64,000 bases of DNA from Mycobacterium sp. 852014-52450_SCH5900713 (GCF_001667075.1 NZ_LZIL01000003.1:1-64000), one strand, 5' to 3'. Numbered from the stretch's first letter, positions 1 through 10,672 are shown. Translations and numbers: made by a program. Notes: a model not told the origin generated them from the letters alone.

Positions 1-1160
1 GGCGGCGGAGTGGCCGGAACGGGCGGCGGCGGTGCGAAGGCCGGCTCGTTCGTGGGCGTGAAATTGCGCACCCCATAGTCGCGATATTCCGCCGAGTGGC
101 GCGATCGCGCCCGGCGACCCGATTCGCCGTACGGCGGCGTCACCGGCTCGGCGGGCGGGCCGTCCCAGGCCTCGTCCGACTCGGTCTGCCGGGCGCGCCG
201 CCGCCGGCCCGATGTGTCGTCGGCCGGTGTCACGGGCGATTCGGAGCCGGTCCAGCTACTGCCCGGCGTTCCGGGCGGCAACCACAGTCCCGACGCACCC
301 GCCGGCTGCCAGCCCTGCACTTGCGGCTGAGGCGCCGGCTCCGGCTGCGGCGGGGGCGGTGGCGGCTGCTGCTGGGGCGGCGGAGGGCGAGGTTCGAACC
401 GCGGCTCCGGCTGGGGCGGCGACGCGCTGTACGACGGCTCCGGCTGGGGCGGGGGCGCCGGCTCCTGCGGCGCTTCGTACTGGTGAGGCACCCGCTCGCG
501 GCGGGGCTGCGCCTGCCGGGGTGGCAACAGCGGTTCCTCGGGCACGTCGATGATCGCCGTTTCGTCGGCACGGCCCGGCTGGTTGTCCTGGGGGACGGAG
601 GTGACCCGGTCGCTGGCGACCCAGTCATAGGGCGCGTCACGCGGGGTTTCGCCGTTGCGGTCCCACTCGCTGTACGCGCGCTCGCGTGGCGCCTCGGTCT
701 CCGGCGTCTCCAAGGCCGGGCGCTGCGCGAGGTCGGTGTCGAACAGGATCTCCAGGCTGGTGCGCAACGCGCTCAACTCCGCCCGCAGCTCGGCCAGGTC
801 GTCGGCGGCCTGAGCGCGCAGCTCGGAAGCCAACTCGCGGCGCAGCTGGGACTCCACGGTCAGTTCATACTCGCGACGGGCCGAAATTTCGCGATCCAGC
901 TGCAGGTCGTACACCAGCTTCAGGTCGCGGACGCGGGATTGATCCGCGTCGCTCTGGCGGCGGTACAGCACCGATACGAAGGCACCGGCGACTGCGGCCC
1001 ACAGCGCCAGGATTACAGCGAGCTTGAGGAGTTCCACCCGATTGGTGAAAACCAGTGCGGAACTGGCCCCCATCGCGAGGACCAGCAACGCGGTCAAGAG
1101 CACCCAACCCGGCCTGCGGCCGCCGCGCCGAACGCGGGCGCCGCGGGACAGAACGGTCAT
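1..1160 (-). CDS. Membrane protein with proline-rich tail, Rv3604c ortholog (3' end off the window)
   Basis: Function is unknown. By order and sequence it matches M. tuberculosis Rv3604c (DUF6779-type, about 397 aa). The ATG at 1160 opens a frame with no stop down to base 1, so about 386 residues are seen and the C-terminus is missing. Two hydrophobic helices lie near residues 18-36 and 48-65. A charged Arg/Glu/Leu stretch (about 70-145) could form a coiled coil. A Pro/Gln/Glu-rich tail follows, then a conserved basic block RRARSRHSAEYRDYG near bases 50-105. It is the last visible gene of the folate operon, and the stop of Rv3605c lies about 85 bp upstream. A cytoplasmic tail on a membrane anchor suggests a scaffold, but that is inference. 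Confidence 0.8.
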   Translation of the reverse strand, partial: MTVLSRGARVRRGGRRPGWVLLTALLVLAMGASSALVFTNRVELLKLAVILALWAAVAGAFVSVLYRRQSDADQSRVRDLKLVYDLQLDREISARREYELTVESQLRRELASELRAQAADDLAELRAELSALRTSLEILFDTDLAQRPALETPETEAPRERAYSEWDRNGETPRDAPYDWVASDRVTSVPQDNQPGRADETAIIDVPEEPLLPPRQAQPRRERVPHQYEAPQEPAPPPQPEPSYSASPPQPEPRFEPRPPPPQQQPPPPPPQPEPAPQPQVQGWQPAGASGLWLPPGTPGSSWTGSESPVTPADDTSGRRRRARQTESDEAWDGPPAEPVTPPYGESGRRARSRHSAEYRDYGVRNFTPTNEPAFAPPPPVPATPP

Positions 1161-1246
1161 GGCCTGACTGTACCTGCGCGAGGTCATTCAGCGTGTCGCC
1201 CTAGTCCGGCGATTCTCACGCGGGTTGTCGACGGCATACGTGTGGG

Positions 1247-1723
1247 CTAGTTTTCCGCGCCTTCACCGTGCTCGGTCTGATCCGGCGGGGACTTGCAGCA
1301 ATGCTGCAGCCACAGCGCGGCGACGAGTAACGCCAGCGCGCTGACGGCCGCGACCACGGCGCCGCTGGTGTCCTCGGCGGCCGAACGCAGCCAGGACCGC
1401 CGCGGCAGGAAATACACGAGCACGCCGACCCACCAGCCCAGCACCAGCGCGCCCACCCAGGCCGACGCCTTGGCGACCATGAGGCTGCGCGCCACCGCCA
1501 GCGGGTGCAGCCAGCCGGTGCCAACGCCGATTTCGCCGTCGGTGATCTTGGCCCGCACGTGGCGCGCCCATAAGGCTTCCGCGATGGCCACCGCCAGCAG
1601 CGACAGGCCCGTCCAGACCGTGATGGGCGGAAACCACCGGTAGAGGGCATTCACCAGCAGATAACCCACCACCGCAGCGGCGACGACCGCGGCCGTGAGG
1701 TCACGTTTGCGGGTCGGGCCCAT
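1247..1723 (-). CDS. DUF3180 integral membrane protein, Rv3605c ortholog
   Basis: A 158-aa protein of unknown function that accompanies folate genes in actinobacteria. It begins MGPTRKRDLTAAVV at the ATG at 1723, which shares one base with the folK stop (TGATG), so the two are probably translationally coupled. Four hydrophobic segments are visible (about 9-29, 36-51, 82-103, 122-142), which fits the four-helix DUF3180 family. The C-terminus is hydrophilic and contains adjacent cysteines (HCCKS). The frame is open further upstream, but only inside folK, so the ATG at 1723 is preferred. Its constant place beside folK suggests a membrane role linked to the operon, but no reaction is known. Confidence 0.88.
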   Translation of the reverse strand: MGPTRKRDLTAAVVAAAVVGYLLVNALYRWFPPITVWTGLSLLAVAIAEALWARHVRAKITDGEIGVGTGWLHPLAVARSLMVAKASAWVGALVLGWWVGVLVYFLPRRSWLRSAAEDTSGAVVAAVSALALLVAALWLQHCCKSPPDQTEHGEGAEN

Positions 1724-2256
1724 CAGGCTTCCGGTCCCGGGCCGGCCCGGTCGAGCGTCAGGCTGGTCAACCGAACGCTTTCCCGGTCGGCCGGCTCCAG
1801 TTCGGCGAGCAGGCTCGCAACCGGTCGCGGGCCCTCGCCGACGGTCAGCTGGGCATCGGGGTCGATGGCAAGCCACGGGATCATGACGAAGGCCCGCAAA
1901 TGGGCCAACGGATGCGGCAGCGTCAGGTTGTTCTCGCGGGAGACCACCTCCGCCTCGCCGTAACAGGCGATCAGGTCGACGTCGAGGGTGCGCGGGCCCC
2001 AGCGCTCGCCGCGCACGCGGCCCGCCGCCCGCTCGAATTCCTGGGCTCGGCGCAGCCAGCACTGCCCGTCGCACCCCGGATCGTTGGCGATCAGCACCGC
2101 GTTGAGAAACGGCGCCTGATCGACCCGGCCCCACGGATCGGTCTCATACACCGGCGACACCGCGAGCACCTTCTCATCCAGCCCGTCGACGACCGACTGC
2201 AGGCGCGCCAGTCGGTCGCCCAGGTTGGAGCCGATGGACAGCACCACCCACGTCAT
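1723..2256 (-). CDS. folK: 2-amino-4-hydroxy-6-hydroxymethyldihydropteridine pyrophosphokinase FolK
   Basis: Transfers pyrophosphate from ATP to 6-hydroxymethyl-7,8-dihydropterin, the step before FolP in cytosolic folate synthesis. The 177-aa protein begins MTWVVLSIGSNLGDRLARL, with the typical SIGSNLGDR pterin-binding start. It carries the HPPK signature RWGPRTLDVDLI near residues 84-95 and PHPLAHLRAFV near 113-123. Length fits the family (160-190 aa). The stop overlaps the next gene. Upstream, the usual direct overlap with folB has been replaced by two 56-bp repeat units, so folK starts 108 bp after the folB stop and is reached through two 19-codon mini-ORFs. Confidence 0.96.
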   Translation of the reverse strand: MTWVVLSIGSNLGDRLARLQSVVDGLDEKVLAVSPVYETDPWGRVDQAPFLNAVLIANDPGCDGQCWLRRAQEFERAAGRVRGERWGPRTLDVDLIACYGEAEVVSRENNLTLPHPLAHLRAFVMIPWLAIDPDAQLTVGEGPRPVASLLAELEPADRESVRLTSLTLDRAGPGPEA

Positions 2257-2312
2257 AGGCGCCGCTCCTTGACCCCGGCTTCGCCGGCGTCATCGTCGTC
2301 GTCGCGCGTCAT
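2253..2312 (-). CDS. 19-codon mini-ORF inside the second 56-bp repeat, coupled to folK
   Basis: ATG at 2312 reads [19 protein letters not shown] and stops at 2255-2253. Its TGA overlaps the folK ATG at 2256 as ATGA, and its own ATG overlaps the stop of the preceding copy in the same way. Known MIRU elements carry such mini-ORFs whose ends overlap flanking start and stop codons. The likely role is to pass ribosomes along the mRNA; a functional peptide is not implied. No independent ribosome site is evident other than the GGAG-containing end of the previous unit. Confidence 0.35.
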   Translation of the reverse strand: MTRDDDDDAGEAGVKERRL

Positions 2313-2368
2313 AGGCGCCGCTCCTTGACCCCGGCTTCGCCGGCGTCATCGTCGTCGTCGCGCGTCAT
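2309..2368 (-). CDS. 19-codon mini-ORF inside the first 56-bp repeat, coupled to folB
   Basis: Identical in protein sequence to the following copy. Its ATG at 2368 overlaps the folB stop (ATGA), and its stop at 2311-2309 overlaps the ATG of the second mini-ORF at 2312. The chain folB, mini-ORF, mini-ORF, folK is therefore joined at every step by a 4-base overlap. Confidence 0.35.
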   Translation of the reverse strand: MTRDDDDDAGEAGVKERRL

Positions 2369-2766
2369 AGGCGCCGCTCCACCGGAACCACCGAACCGCG
2401 ACCACCGCGCCGCGACCGCCGCACCACCACCGCGACGTCGGCGAACTGCTGCGGGATCGGGGCCTGCGGCTTGTGCACCACCACCTCGACGGCGTGCACT
2501 CTGTCGTCTTCCATCACCCGGTCGGCGATCTCGCCACCGACCGCTTCGATCAAGTTGCGCGGCGGTCCGGCCACGACGTCGGTCGCCAGCTCGGCCAGGG
2601 CGGCGTAGTCGTAGGTGTCGGCCAGCTCGTCGCTGGCGGCGGCCCCGGCGAGGTCGATCCACACGGTCATATCGATAACAAAGTCTTGCCCGTCGGCCCG
2701 CTCGTGATCGAAAACTCCGTGTCTTCCACGAATCGTCAACCCCCGCAATTCGATTCGATCAGCCAT
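2365..2766 (-). CDS. folB: Dihydroneopterin aldolase FolB
   Basis: Cleaves 7,8-dihydroneopterin to 6-hydroxymethyldihydropterin plus glycolaldehyde, feeding FolK. The 133-aa protein from ATG 2766 starts [20 protein letters not shown]; the [10 protein letters not shown] segment is the FolB/FolX signature with the glutamate used in substrate binding. [11 protein letters not shown] near residues 81-91 and the VVVHKPQAP strand near 107-115 are also typical, the latter holding the conserved lysine. The start overlaps the folP1 stop by 8 bp. The extreme C-terminus (VERRL) is encoded by the edge of the repeat unit, and the stop overlaps the first mini-ORF. Confidence 0.95.
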   Translation of the reverse strand: MADRIELRGLTIRGRHGVFDHERADGQDFVIDMTVWIDLAGAAASDELADTYDYAALAELATDVVAGPPRNLIEAVGGEIADRVMEDDRVHAVEVVVHKPQAPIPQQFADVAVVVRRSRRGGRGSVVPVERRL

Positions 2767-3601
2767 TGTCTCCAGCCAGGTCGGTCTGCTGCGTTTCGCT
2801 CTGCGTCCAGGTCCCCACCACCTTGAGCGCGTCGGTCGTGGCCCGCACGTCGTGCACGCGAACACCCCACGCTCCGTACAACGCTGCCAGCGCGGAGATC
2901 ACCGCGGTCGCAGTCTCGCGGCCGGCGGGCGGGCGCGGCGAGCCATCCGGCCCGGCTAACAACGTACCGAGGAACCGTTTGCGTGAGGCGCCCAGGAGCA
3001 CCGGGATCCCCGTGTCGACCAGCTGTGGCAACGCGCGCAGCAGCGCCCAGTTGTGTTGACCCGTCTTGGCGAACCCGAGCCCCGGATCGATCACCAGGTT
3101 GGCGGGGTCCACGCCGGCGGCCACCGCGGCATCAACGCTGGCGAGCAGCTCGGCGCGCACTTCGGCGACCACGTCGTCGTAGTGCGGGGCCGCATGCGGG
3201 CGATCGGCCGACACCGACCGCCAATGCATAAGCACCCAGGGCACCCCGGCGTCGGCCAGCAGTGGCGCCATCGCGGGATCTGCACGACCGCCCGACACAT
3301 CGTTGACGATCCGCGCGCCATTCTGCAGCGCCGCCCGCGCGACGCCCGCGTGCATGGTGTCGATACTCACCGTAATTCCCTCTGCCACAAGCTCTTTGAC
3401 GACGGGGATCACACGAGCGGTCTCCACCCCCGGGTCGATCCGGGTGGCGCCGGGGCGAGTCGACTCCCCCCCGACATCGACGATGTCCGCGCCGTCGGCG
3501 GCCAGCGCCAGTCCGTGCGCCACTGCGTCGCCGGTGTCGAGATAGCGGCCGCCATCGGAGAACGAGTCGTCGGTGACGTTCAGGACTCCCATAACCCGCA
3601 C
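2759..3601 (-). CDS. folP1: Dihydropteroate synthase FolP1
   Basis: Condenses 6-hydroxymethyldihydropterin pyrophosphate with p-aminobenzoate to dihydropteroate; it is the sulfonamide and dapsone target. Visible signatures are [16 protein letters not shown] near the start (pterin-binding loop 1), [11 protein letters not shown] near 41-51, NDVSGG near 99-104, DPGLGFAKT near 171-179 and GASRKRF near 202-208. The GTG at 3601 gives 280 aa. M. tuberculosis FolP1 has a few more N-terminal residues; the homologous stretch here reads [10 protein letters not shown] but is preceded by GTA, not a start codon, so GTG 3601 is the best visible choice. It lies 10 bp after the folE stop. Confidence 0.95.
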   Translation of the reverse strand: MRVMGVLNVTDDSFSDGGRYLDTGDAVAHGLALAADGADIVDVGGESTRPGATRIDPGVETARVIPVVKELVAEGITVSIDTMHAGVARAALQNGARIVNDVSGGRADPAMAPLLADAGVPWVLMHWRSVSADRPHAAPHYDDVVAEVRAELLASVDAAVAAGVDPANLVIDPGLGFAKTGQHNWALLRALPQLVDTGIPVLLGASRKRFLGTLLAGPDGSPRPPAGRETATAVISALAALYGAWGVRVHDVRATTDALKVVGTWTQSETQQTDLAGDNG

Positions 3602-3611
3602 AGGCGCCGAC

Positions 3612-4226
3612 TCACTTACGCAGGATGAGATCGAGGGCTTCGGCTCGGGAAGCGGCGTTGGATTTGAACTGTCCGCGTACCGCCGAGGTGGTGGTGACCG
3701 CGCCGGGCTTGCGGACGCCGCGCATGGCCATGCACAGGTGCTCGGCCTCGATCACGACGATCACGCCGCGCGGATCGAGTTTCTTCATCAGGGCGTCGGC
3801 GACCTGGCTGGTCAGCCGCTCCTGCACCTGCGGTCGCTTGGCGTAAAGGTCGACCAGTCGCGCGATCTTCGACAGCCCGGTCACCCGGCCGTCGTTGCCA
3901 GGGATGTAGCCGACGTGGGCCACACCGTGAAACGACACCAGGTGGTGCTCGCAGGTGGAGTACAGCGGGATTTCCTTCACCAGCACCAGTTCATCGTGGT
4001 CTTCGTCGAACATCGTGTTCAGCACGCTGTCGGGATCGGTGTAGAGCCCGGCGAACATCTCCTGGTAGGCACGGGCGACGCGAGCCGGCGTTTCCCGCAG
4101 ACCGTGCCGGTCCGGGTCCTCGCCGATGGCGTACAGCAATTCCCGGACCGCGGCTTCGGCGCGCGCCTGGTCAAACACCCGAGTCGTGGGAGTGGCTGTG
4201 TCGGGCCCCAAACCAGTTAAGGCCAT
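3612..4226 (-). CDS. folE: GTP cyclohydrolase I FolE
   Basis: Converts GTP to 7,8-dihydroneopterin triphosphate, the first step of folate synthesis. It is 204 aa, the usual bacterial length for a type I enzyme. The zinc ligands are visible as Cys92 and His95 in YSTCEHHL and Cys164 in [31 protein letters not shown] (near 117-136) is the family core, and the protein ends LDLILRK as in M. tuberculosis. The ATG at 4226 lies 15 bp after the ftsH stop, so ftsH and the folate genes are probably one transcript. Confidence 0.97.
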   Translation of the reverse strand: MALTGLGPDTATPTTRVFDQARAEAAVRELLYAIGEDPDRHGLRETPARVARAYQEMFAGLYTDPDSVLNTMFDEDHDELVLVKEIPLYSTCEHHLVSFHGVAHVGYIPGNDGRVTGLSKIARLVDLYAKRPQVQERLTSQVADALMKKLDPRGVIVVIEAEHLCMAMRGVRKPGAVTTTSAVRGQFKSNAASRAEALDLILRK

Positions 4227-4241
4227 CGAATCCTCCGTTCG

Positions 4242-6629
<2,388 letters not shown>

Positions 6630-6699
6630 CAATCATCGGCCTTGCCGGCCAGGTCCTTCCCCGATATACACGCAGCTAGAAACGTCCAGGTTACCGCTA

Positions 6700-6790
6700 G
6701 TGGCGATCGCCAGCTCCGGCAGAGCCGGAGCGCAACGGGTCGCCACCATTGTCGCCGCGGCGATCGCCAGCTCCGGCAGAGCCGGGCGCT
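6700..6790. repeat. Two copies of a 57-bp intergenic repeat upstream of ftsH
   Basis: A 27-base block starting GGCGATCGCCAGCTCCGGC begins at 6702 and again at 6759. Read on the minus strand, it aligns with the 56-bp repeat after lpqG: both contain ATGG(C/T)GGCGACCCG, a CGGCT..GCCG hairpin and GCGATCGCC. It is therefore a dispersed family and not a local duplication. It sits in the 5' region of ftsH and could influence its transcript. Confidence 0.7.
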
Positions 6791-6863
6791 GGGGGTACCG
6801 CCCGCTTGCGGGGGCCGGGTCGTCGCCGTTGTCGATACAACGAGCGGGGGTTCCCCCGGGGGC

Positions 6864-6935
6864 GTGCCGAGCGTCACGCCAGCGCGACGGTGGCCGGTGG
6901 TGGCCACGCCAGCGTGACGTTCGATGGCGGGCGGA
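6864..6935. repeat. Inverted-repeat element with GTCACGC..GCGTGACG core
   Basis: Palindromic blocks GCGTCACGCCAGCGCGACG and CCACGCCAGCGTGACGTTCG lie side by side. The second, read on the other strand, shares CGAACGTC and CTGGCGTG with the segment at about 31128-31172 before the tRNA-Thr gene. The elements lie between genes in both places. They look like a second dispersed extragenic repeat family. Confidence 0.5.
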
Positions 6936-6951
6936 CCCTTCTAGAGTTTCG

Positions 6952-7380
6952 CTACTCGTAATACCGGGCCTCGATCACATTGCCGTCCGGATCGGTGAAG
7001 TAGTACCCCTGCGGCGCCCAGCCGCGGGCCCCAAAAGTGCGACTCAACCGCGCGCTGGTGTCCACTCCTTCGGCTTGCAGACGCTGATCCAGTGCCTCGT
7101 ACTCGGCCTTCGACAAAGCCAGGCAAACGTGGTTCACCGGATAGCCGGCGCTGCCTTGCGCCTGTGTCATCGACTCGGTGGTGGCGACAGCGGCACGCGG
7201 CGACAAGTCGATGATCGATTCCTCACATACCCGCACGCTGGGGAACGGCGCATCGCCCGCCTCGAACTCGGCAAACCGGACCGGCTCCAAGCCAACCACC
7301 CTGGTGTAGAAATCCATCGACGCGCGCGGATCTCGCGTCCAGAGGACGACGTGGTCGAGCCGCTTCATTTCCGGGTTCAC
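6952..7380 (-). CDS. VOC (glyoxalase/bleomycin-resistance fold) protein
   Basis: A 142-aa single-domain vicinal-oxygen-chelate protein with no assigned substrate. It has two betaalphabetabetabeta modules: MKRLDHVVLWTRDP...FYTRVVGLEPV near residues 5-34 and NHVCLALSKAE...YFTDPDGNVIEAR near 84-138. Candidate metal ligands are His10, His85 and Glu136 of NVIEARYY. It starts at GTG 7380, with an in-frame ATG 12 bases downstream as an alternative; a GAAGGCAGG purine stretch precedes both. It is divergent from ephA, leaving about 120 bp for promoters. Related proteins act as dioxygenases, isomerases or drug binders, and the sequence does not decide between these. Confidence 0.85.
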   Translation of the reverse strand: MNPEMKRLDHVVLWTRDPRASMDFYTRVVGLEPVRFAEFEAGDAPFPSVRVCEESIIDLSPRAAVATTESMTQAQGSAGYPVNHVCLALSKAEYEALDQRLQAEGVDTSARLSRTFGARGWAPQGYYFTDPDGNVIEARYYE

Positions 7381-7499
7381 CTGCCTTCAGTCGTGCGAGC
7401 GCTCACGGCGATATCTACCAGGCGACCAAAGCCGTTGGAATGCAAATCGCGATCAAACGCGAATACTTCTCAGCCCGGTGGGGGGTGTGCTTTGGTGAC

Positions 7500-8471
7500 A
7501 TGGTGCTCAAATCAACCGAACGGTTAGTCGAGACCAACGGTGTGCAGCTGCGGGTGGTTGAGGCGGGAGAGCGCGGCGCACCCGCGGTGATCTTGGCCCA
7601 TGGCTTTCCCGAACTGGCCTATTCGTGGCGCCACCAGATACCGGTCCTCGCCGAGGCCGGCTACCACGTGCTGGCACCGGATCAGCGCGGCTACGGCGGC
7701 TCCTCGCGCCCGGACGCCGTCGAGGCTTACGACATCCACCAGCTGACGGCCGACTTAGTCGGTCTTCTCGACGATGTGGGCGCCCAACGCGCTGTCTGGA
7801 TCGGACACGACTGGGGCGCCGCCGTGGTGTGGAATGCGCCATTGCTGCACCCGGATCGGGTCGCCGCCGTCGCCGCGCTCAGCGTCCCGGCGGTGCCCCG
7901 CTCGCACGTTGCGCCGACGAAGGCGTGGCGCAAGATGTTAGGCGACAAGTTCTTTTACATCCTGTACTTCCAGGAGCCGGGCGTCGCCGACGCGGAGCTC
8001 AACGGTGATCCCGCCCGCACGATCCGCCGGATGCTGGGCGGGCTGCGCACGTCGGATGACCCGCTCTCCGCGGCACGCATGGTAGCGCCGGGTACCGAGG
8101 GATTCATCGATCGCCTTCCGGAACCCGACCGGCTGCCGGACTGGCTCAGCCAGGATGAGCTCGACCACTACATCAGCGAGTTTTCTCGCACCGGGTTCAC
8201 CGGCGGCCTGAACTGGTATCGCAATTTCGACCGCAATTGGGAGACCACCCCGGAGCTGGCCGACGCCAAAATCACTGTGCCTGCGCTCTTTATCGGTGGG
8301 ACCGCCGATCCGGTGCTGACGTTCACCCGCGCCGACCGCGCGTCGCAGTTGATCACCGGCCCCTACCGTCAGGTCATGATCGACGACGCGGGACACTGGC
8401 TGCAGCAGGAGCGCCCGAACGAGGTGAACGCGGCCCTACTGGACTTCCTCAACGAATTGGAGCTGCGATGA
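7500..8471 (+). CDS. ephA: Epoxide hydrolase EphA
   Basis: Alpha/beta hydrolase that opens epoxides to diols through a covalent ester intermediate. It carries HGFPE at residues 34-38 (oxyanion hole), GHDWGA with nucleophile Asp104, and the catalytic histidine in DDAGHWLQQERP near residue 300. The ATG at 7500 gives 323 aa, matching M. tuberculosis EphA (322 aa), and is preferred over an upstream in-frame ATG at 7440. The stop overlaps the next start as ATGA. The neighbouring oxygenase and dehydrogenase genes suggest a shared oxidative pathway, possibly detoxification or lipid-derived epoxides. Confidence 0.94.
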   Translation: MVLKSTERLVETNGVQLRVVEAGERGAPAVILAHGFPELAYSWRHQIPVLAEAGYHVLAPDQRGYGGSSRPDAVEAYDIHQLTADLVGLLDDVGAQRAVWIGHDWGAAVVWNAPLLHPDRVAAVAALSVPAVPRSHVAPTKAWRKMLGDKFFYILYFQEPGVADAELNGDPARTIRRMLGGLRTSDDPLSAARMVAPGTEGFIDRLPEPDRLPDWLSQDELDHYISEFSRTGFTGGLNWYRNFDRNWETTPELADAKITVPALFIGGTADPVLTFTRADRASQLITGPYRQVMIDDAGHWLQQERPNEVNAALLDFLNELELR

Positions 8472-9655
8472 GTGCCCCCCTGCGGTTCGGTGTCTTCATC
8501 ACACCGTTTCACCCGATTGGCCAATCGCCAACGGTGGCTTTGGAATACGACATGGAACGCGTGGTCGCGCTGGATCGGCTCGGCTTCGACGAAGCGTGGT
8601 TCGGCGAACACCACTCCGGTGGCTACGAATTGATCGCCTGTCCGGAAGTTTTCATCGCGGCGGCGGCCGAGCGGACGAAGCACATCCGGTTGGGCACCGG
8701 GGTGGTTTCGCTGCCCTACCATCATCCGCTGATGGTGGCCGATCGCTGGGTGTTGCTCGACCACCTCACCCGCGGCCGGGTGATGTTCGGCACCGGCCCC
8801 GGCGCGTTGCCATCGGATGCCTACATGATGGGCATCGACCCGGTCGACCAACGGCACATGATGCAGGAGTCGTTGGAAGCGATCCTCGCGCTGTTCCGCG
8901 CCGGGCCCTCCGAGCGAATAGACCGTCATGCCGACTGGTTCACCTTGCGTGACGCGCAGTTGCACATCCGGCCCTACACCTGGCCCTACCCGGAAATCTC
9001 AACGGCGGCAATGATTTCGCCGTCCGGGCCGCGGCTGGCGGGTGCACTGGGCACGTCGTTGTTATCACTGTCGATGTCGGTGCCGGGTGGCTACGCCGCT
9101 CTGGAAACCACCTGGGACGTGGTGCGCGAGCAGGCCGCAAAAGTCGGACGCGACGAGCCAAATCGGTCCGACTGGCGTGTTCTGAGCATCATGCACATCG
9201 CGGACAGCCGCGAGCAGGCCATCGACGATTGCACCTACGGGTTACAGGATTTCGCCAACTACTTCGGCGCGGCGGGGTTCGTCCCGTTGGCCAACGCCGT
9301 GGAGGGCGCCCAGACGCCGCACGAGTTCGTCGAGGATTACGCGGCCAAGGGCAATTGCTGCATAGGTACCCCCGACGACGCGATCGCCCACATCGAAGAC
9401 TTGCTCGACCGCTCAGGCGGGTTCGGCACGCTGCTGATGCTCGGCCACGACTGGGCGTCCCCCGAGGCGACTTATCACTGCTACGACCTGATGGCGCGCA
9501 AGGTGATTCCCCATTTCAAGGGCCAGCTCGAGGCGGCGCGGTCATCCCACGACTGGGCCAAGGGCAATCGCGACCAGCTGATCGGCCGAGCGGGTGAGGC
9601 CGTGGTGAAAGCCATCACTGAGCATGTCGAGGAGCAGAAGGGCGCGGGAAGCTGA
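8468..9655 (+). CDS. Luciferase-like flavin-dependent monooxygenase, Rv3618 ortholog
   Basis: Member of the bacterial luciferase-like (LLM) monooxygenase superfamily, expected to use reduced flavin and oxygen in a TIM barrel. It is 395 aa from ATG 8468, the same length as Rv3618. LGFDEAWFGEHHSGGY (about 37-52), RLGTGVVSLPYHHP (about 76-89) and DHLTRGRVMFGTGPG (about 97-111) are typical barrel strands of this family. The start lies inside the ephA stop (ATGA), and the stop shares a base with the next gene (TGATG), so all three should be made together. The substrate is unknown. Confidence 0.92.
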   Translation: MSAPLRFGVFITPFHPIGQSPTVALEYDMERVVALDRLGFDEAWFGEHHSGGYELIACPEVFIAAAAERTKHIRLGTGVVSLPYHHPLMVADRWVLLDHLTRGRVMFGTGPGALPSDAYMMGIDPVDQRHMMQESLEAILALFRAGPSERIDRHADWFTLRDAQLHIRPYTWPYPEISTAAMISPSGPRLAGALGTSLLSLSMSVPGGYAALETTWDVVREQAAKVGRDEPNRSDWRVLSIMHIADSREQAIDDCTYGLQDFANYFGAAGFVPLANAVEGAQTPHEFVEDYAAKGNCCIGTPDDAIAHIEDLLDRSGGFGTLLMLGHDWASPEATYHCYDLMARKVIPHFKGQLEAARSSHDWAKGNRDQLIGRAGEAVVKAITEHVEEQKGAGS

Positions 9656-10668
9656 TGCGCGCGGCGGTACTGCGAGATGGACGGATGGTCTACCGGGACG
9701 ACGTGCCGGAGCCCGTGCCCGAGGCAGGGCAGGTGCTCGTCGGCGTGCGGGCGTGCGGAATCTGCGGGTCCGACCTGCATTTCGCCGCTCACGGCGCACA
9801 GGTGCTGGAAATGAGCAATCGAGTGGCCGCGGGTGCGGGCGGCATGCACGTCGACCTGGGCCACGACGTCTTCATGGGACACGAGTTCAGCGCCGAGGTG
9901 CTCGAGGCCGGGCCCGACACCGAAACCCACCCGCCGGGAACGCTGGTCACCTCGCTTCCGGTCTTGCTGTCCGCCAAGGGCGTGGAGCCAATCGTTTACA
10001 GCAACAGCACAATCGGCGGCTACGCCGAACGAATGCTGCTCTCGGCACCGCTGCTGCTCCCCATCCCGAACGGCCTGGACTTCAAACATGCGGCGCTGAC
10101 CGAGCCGATGGCGGTGGGGTTGCACGCCGTCAACAAGTCCAACATCGCGCCCGGCGAGACGGCGCTGGTCATCGGCTGCGGCCCGATCGGCATCGCGATC
10201 ATCGCTGCCCTGCGTGCCCGAGGCGTCGAAAACATTGTCGCGGCGGACTTTTCGCCGAAGCGGCGCGAACTCGCCGCCGCCATGGGCGCCCATCGGGCGC
10301 TCGATGCCGCACAGGGTTCGCCGTTCGACTCGGTCAAACCCGCGGTGGTGTTCGAGGCGGTGGGAGTGCCGGGGATCATTGACGACGTGTTGCTTCGGGC
10401 CCGGCCCGGCACCCGCCTGGTAGTCGCCGGTGTTTGCATGCAGCCCGACACAGTGCATCCGTTCTTCGCGATTGCCAAAGAGATCAGTGTTCAATTCGTG
10501 CTCGCCTACACCCCGGAGGAGTTCACCGACTCGCTGCGCGCGCTGGCCGAGGGCGACATCGACGCGACCCCGCTGATTACCGGCGAGGTCGGCCTCGACG
10601 GGGTCGGCGCGGCCTTTGACGACCTCGCCGACCCCGAGCGACACTGCAAAGTCCTCGTCACTCCTTAG
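9655..10668 (+). CDS. Zinc-dependent alcohol dehydrogenase (MDR family)
   Basis: NAD(P)-linked medium-chain dehydrogenase of 337 aa. The N-terminal GroES-like half has CGICGSDLH (about 34-42, catalytic Cys) and MGHEFSAEV (about 74-82, zinc His and Glu). The Rossmann half has VIGCGPIG (about 172-179). The structural-zinc four-cysteine loop of classical ADHs is not apparent. An unusual segment rich in Gly/Ala/Met (about residues 53-66) sits before the GHE motif. It shares one base with the monooxygenase stop. M. tuberculosis has no gene here between Rv3618 and esxV, so this is an extra third member of the ephA operon. Confidence 0.9.
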   Translation: MRAAVLRDGRMVYRDDVPEPVPEAGQVLVGVRACGICGSDLHFAAHGAQVLEMSNRVAAGAGGMHVDLGHDVFMGHEFSAEVLEAGPDTETHPPGTLVTSLPVLLSAKGVEPIVYSNSTIGGYAERMLLSAPLLLPIPNGLDFKHAALTEPMAVGLHAVNKSNIAPGETALVIGCGPIGIAIIAALRARGVENIVAADFSPKRRELAAAMGAHRALDAAQGSPFDSVKPAVVFEAVGVPGIIDDVLLRARPGTRLVVAGVCMQPDTVHPFFAIAKEISVQFVLAYTPEEFTDSLRALAEGDIDATPLITGEVGLDGVGAAFDDLADPERHCKVLVTP

Positions 10669-10672
10669 GCCG

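Larger units (their letters stand above)
2251..2380. repeat. MIRU-like 56-bp tandem repeat, two full copies plus a partial
   Basis: Copies start at 2251, 2307 and 2363, giving an exact 56-bp period; the third diverges after about 18 bases. The core GGCTTCGCCGG can fold on itself, and on the minus strand each unit ends in GGAGCGGCGCCT just before the next ATG. The unit begins and ends at a start/stop overlap, which is the defining layout of mycobacterial interspersed repetitive units. The copy number is likely to vary between strains. Confidence 0.85.

Noticed and set aside
2251..2380. CRISPR array
   Set aside because: Units are contiguous without spacers, only two copies exist, and no cas genes are present.
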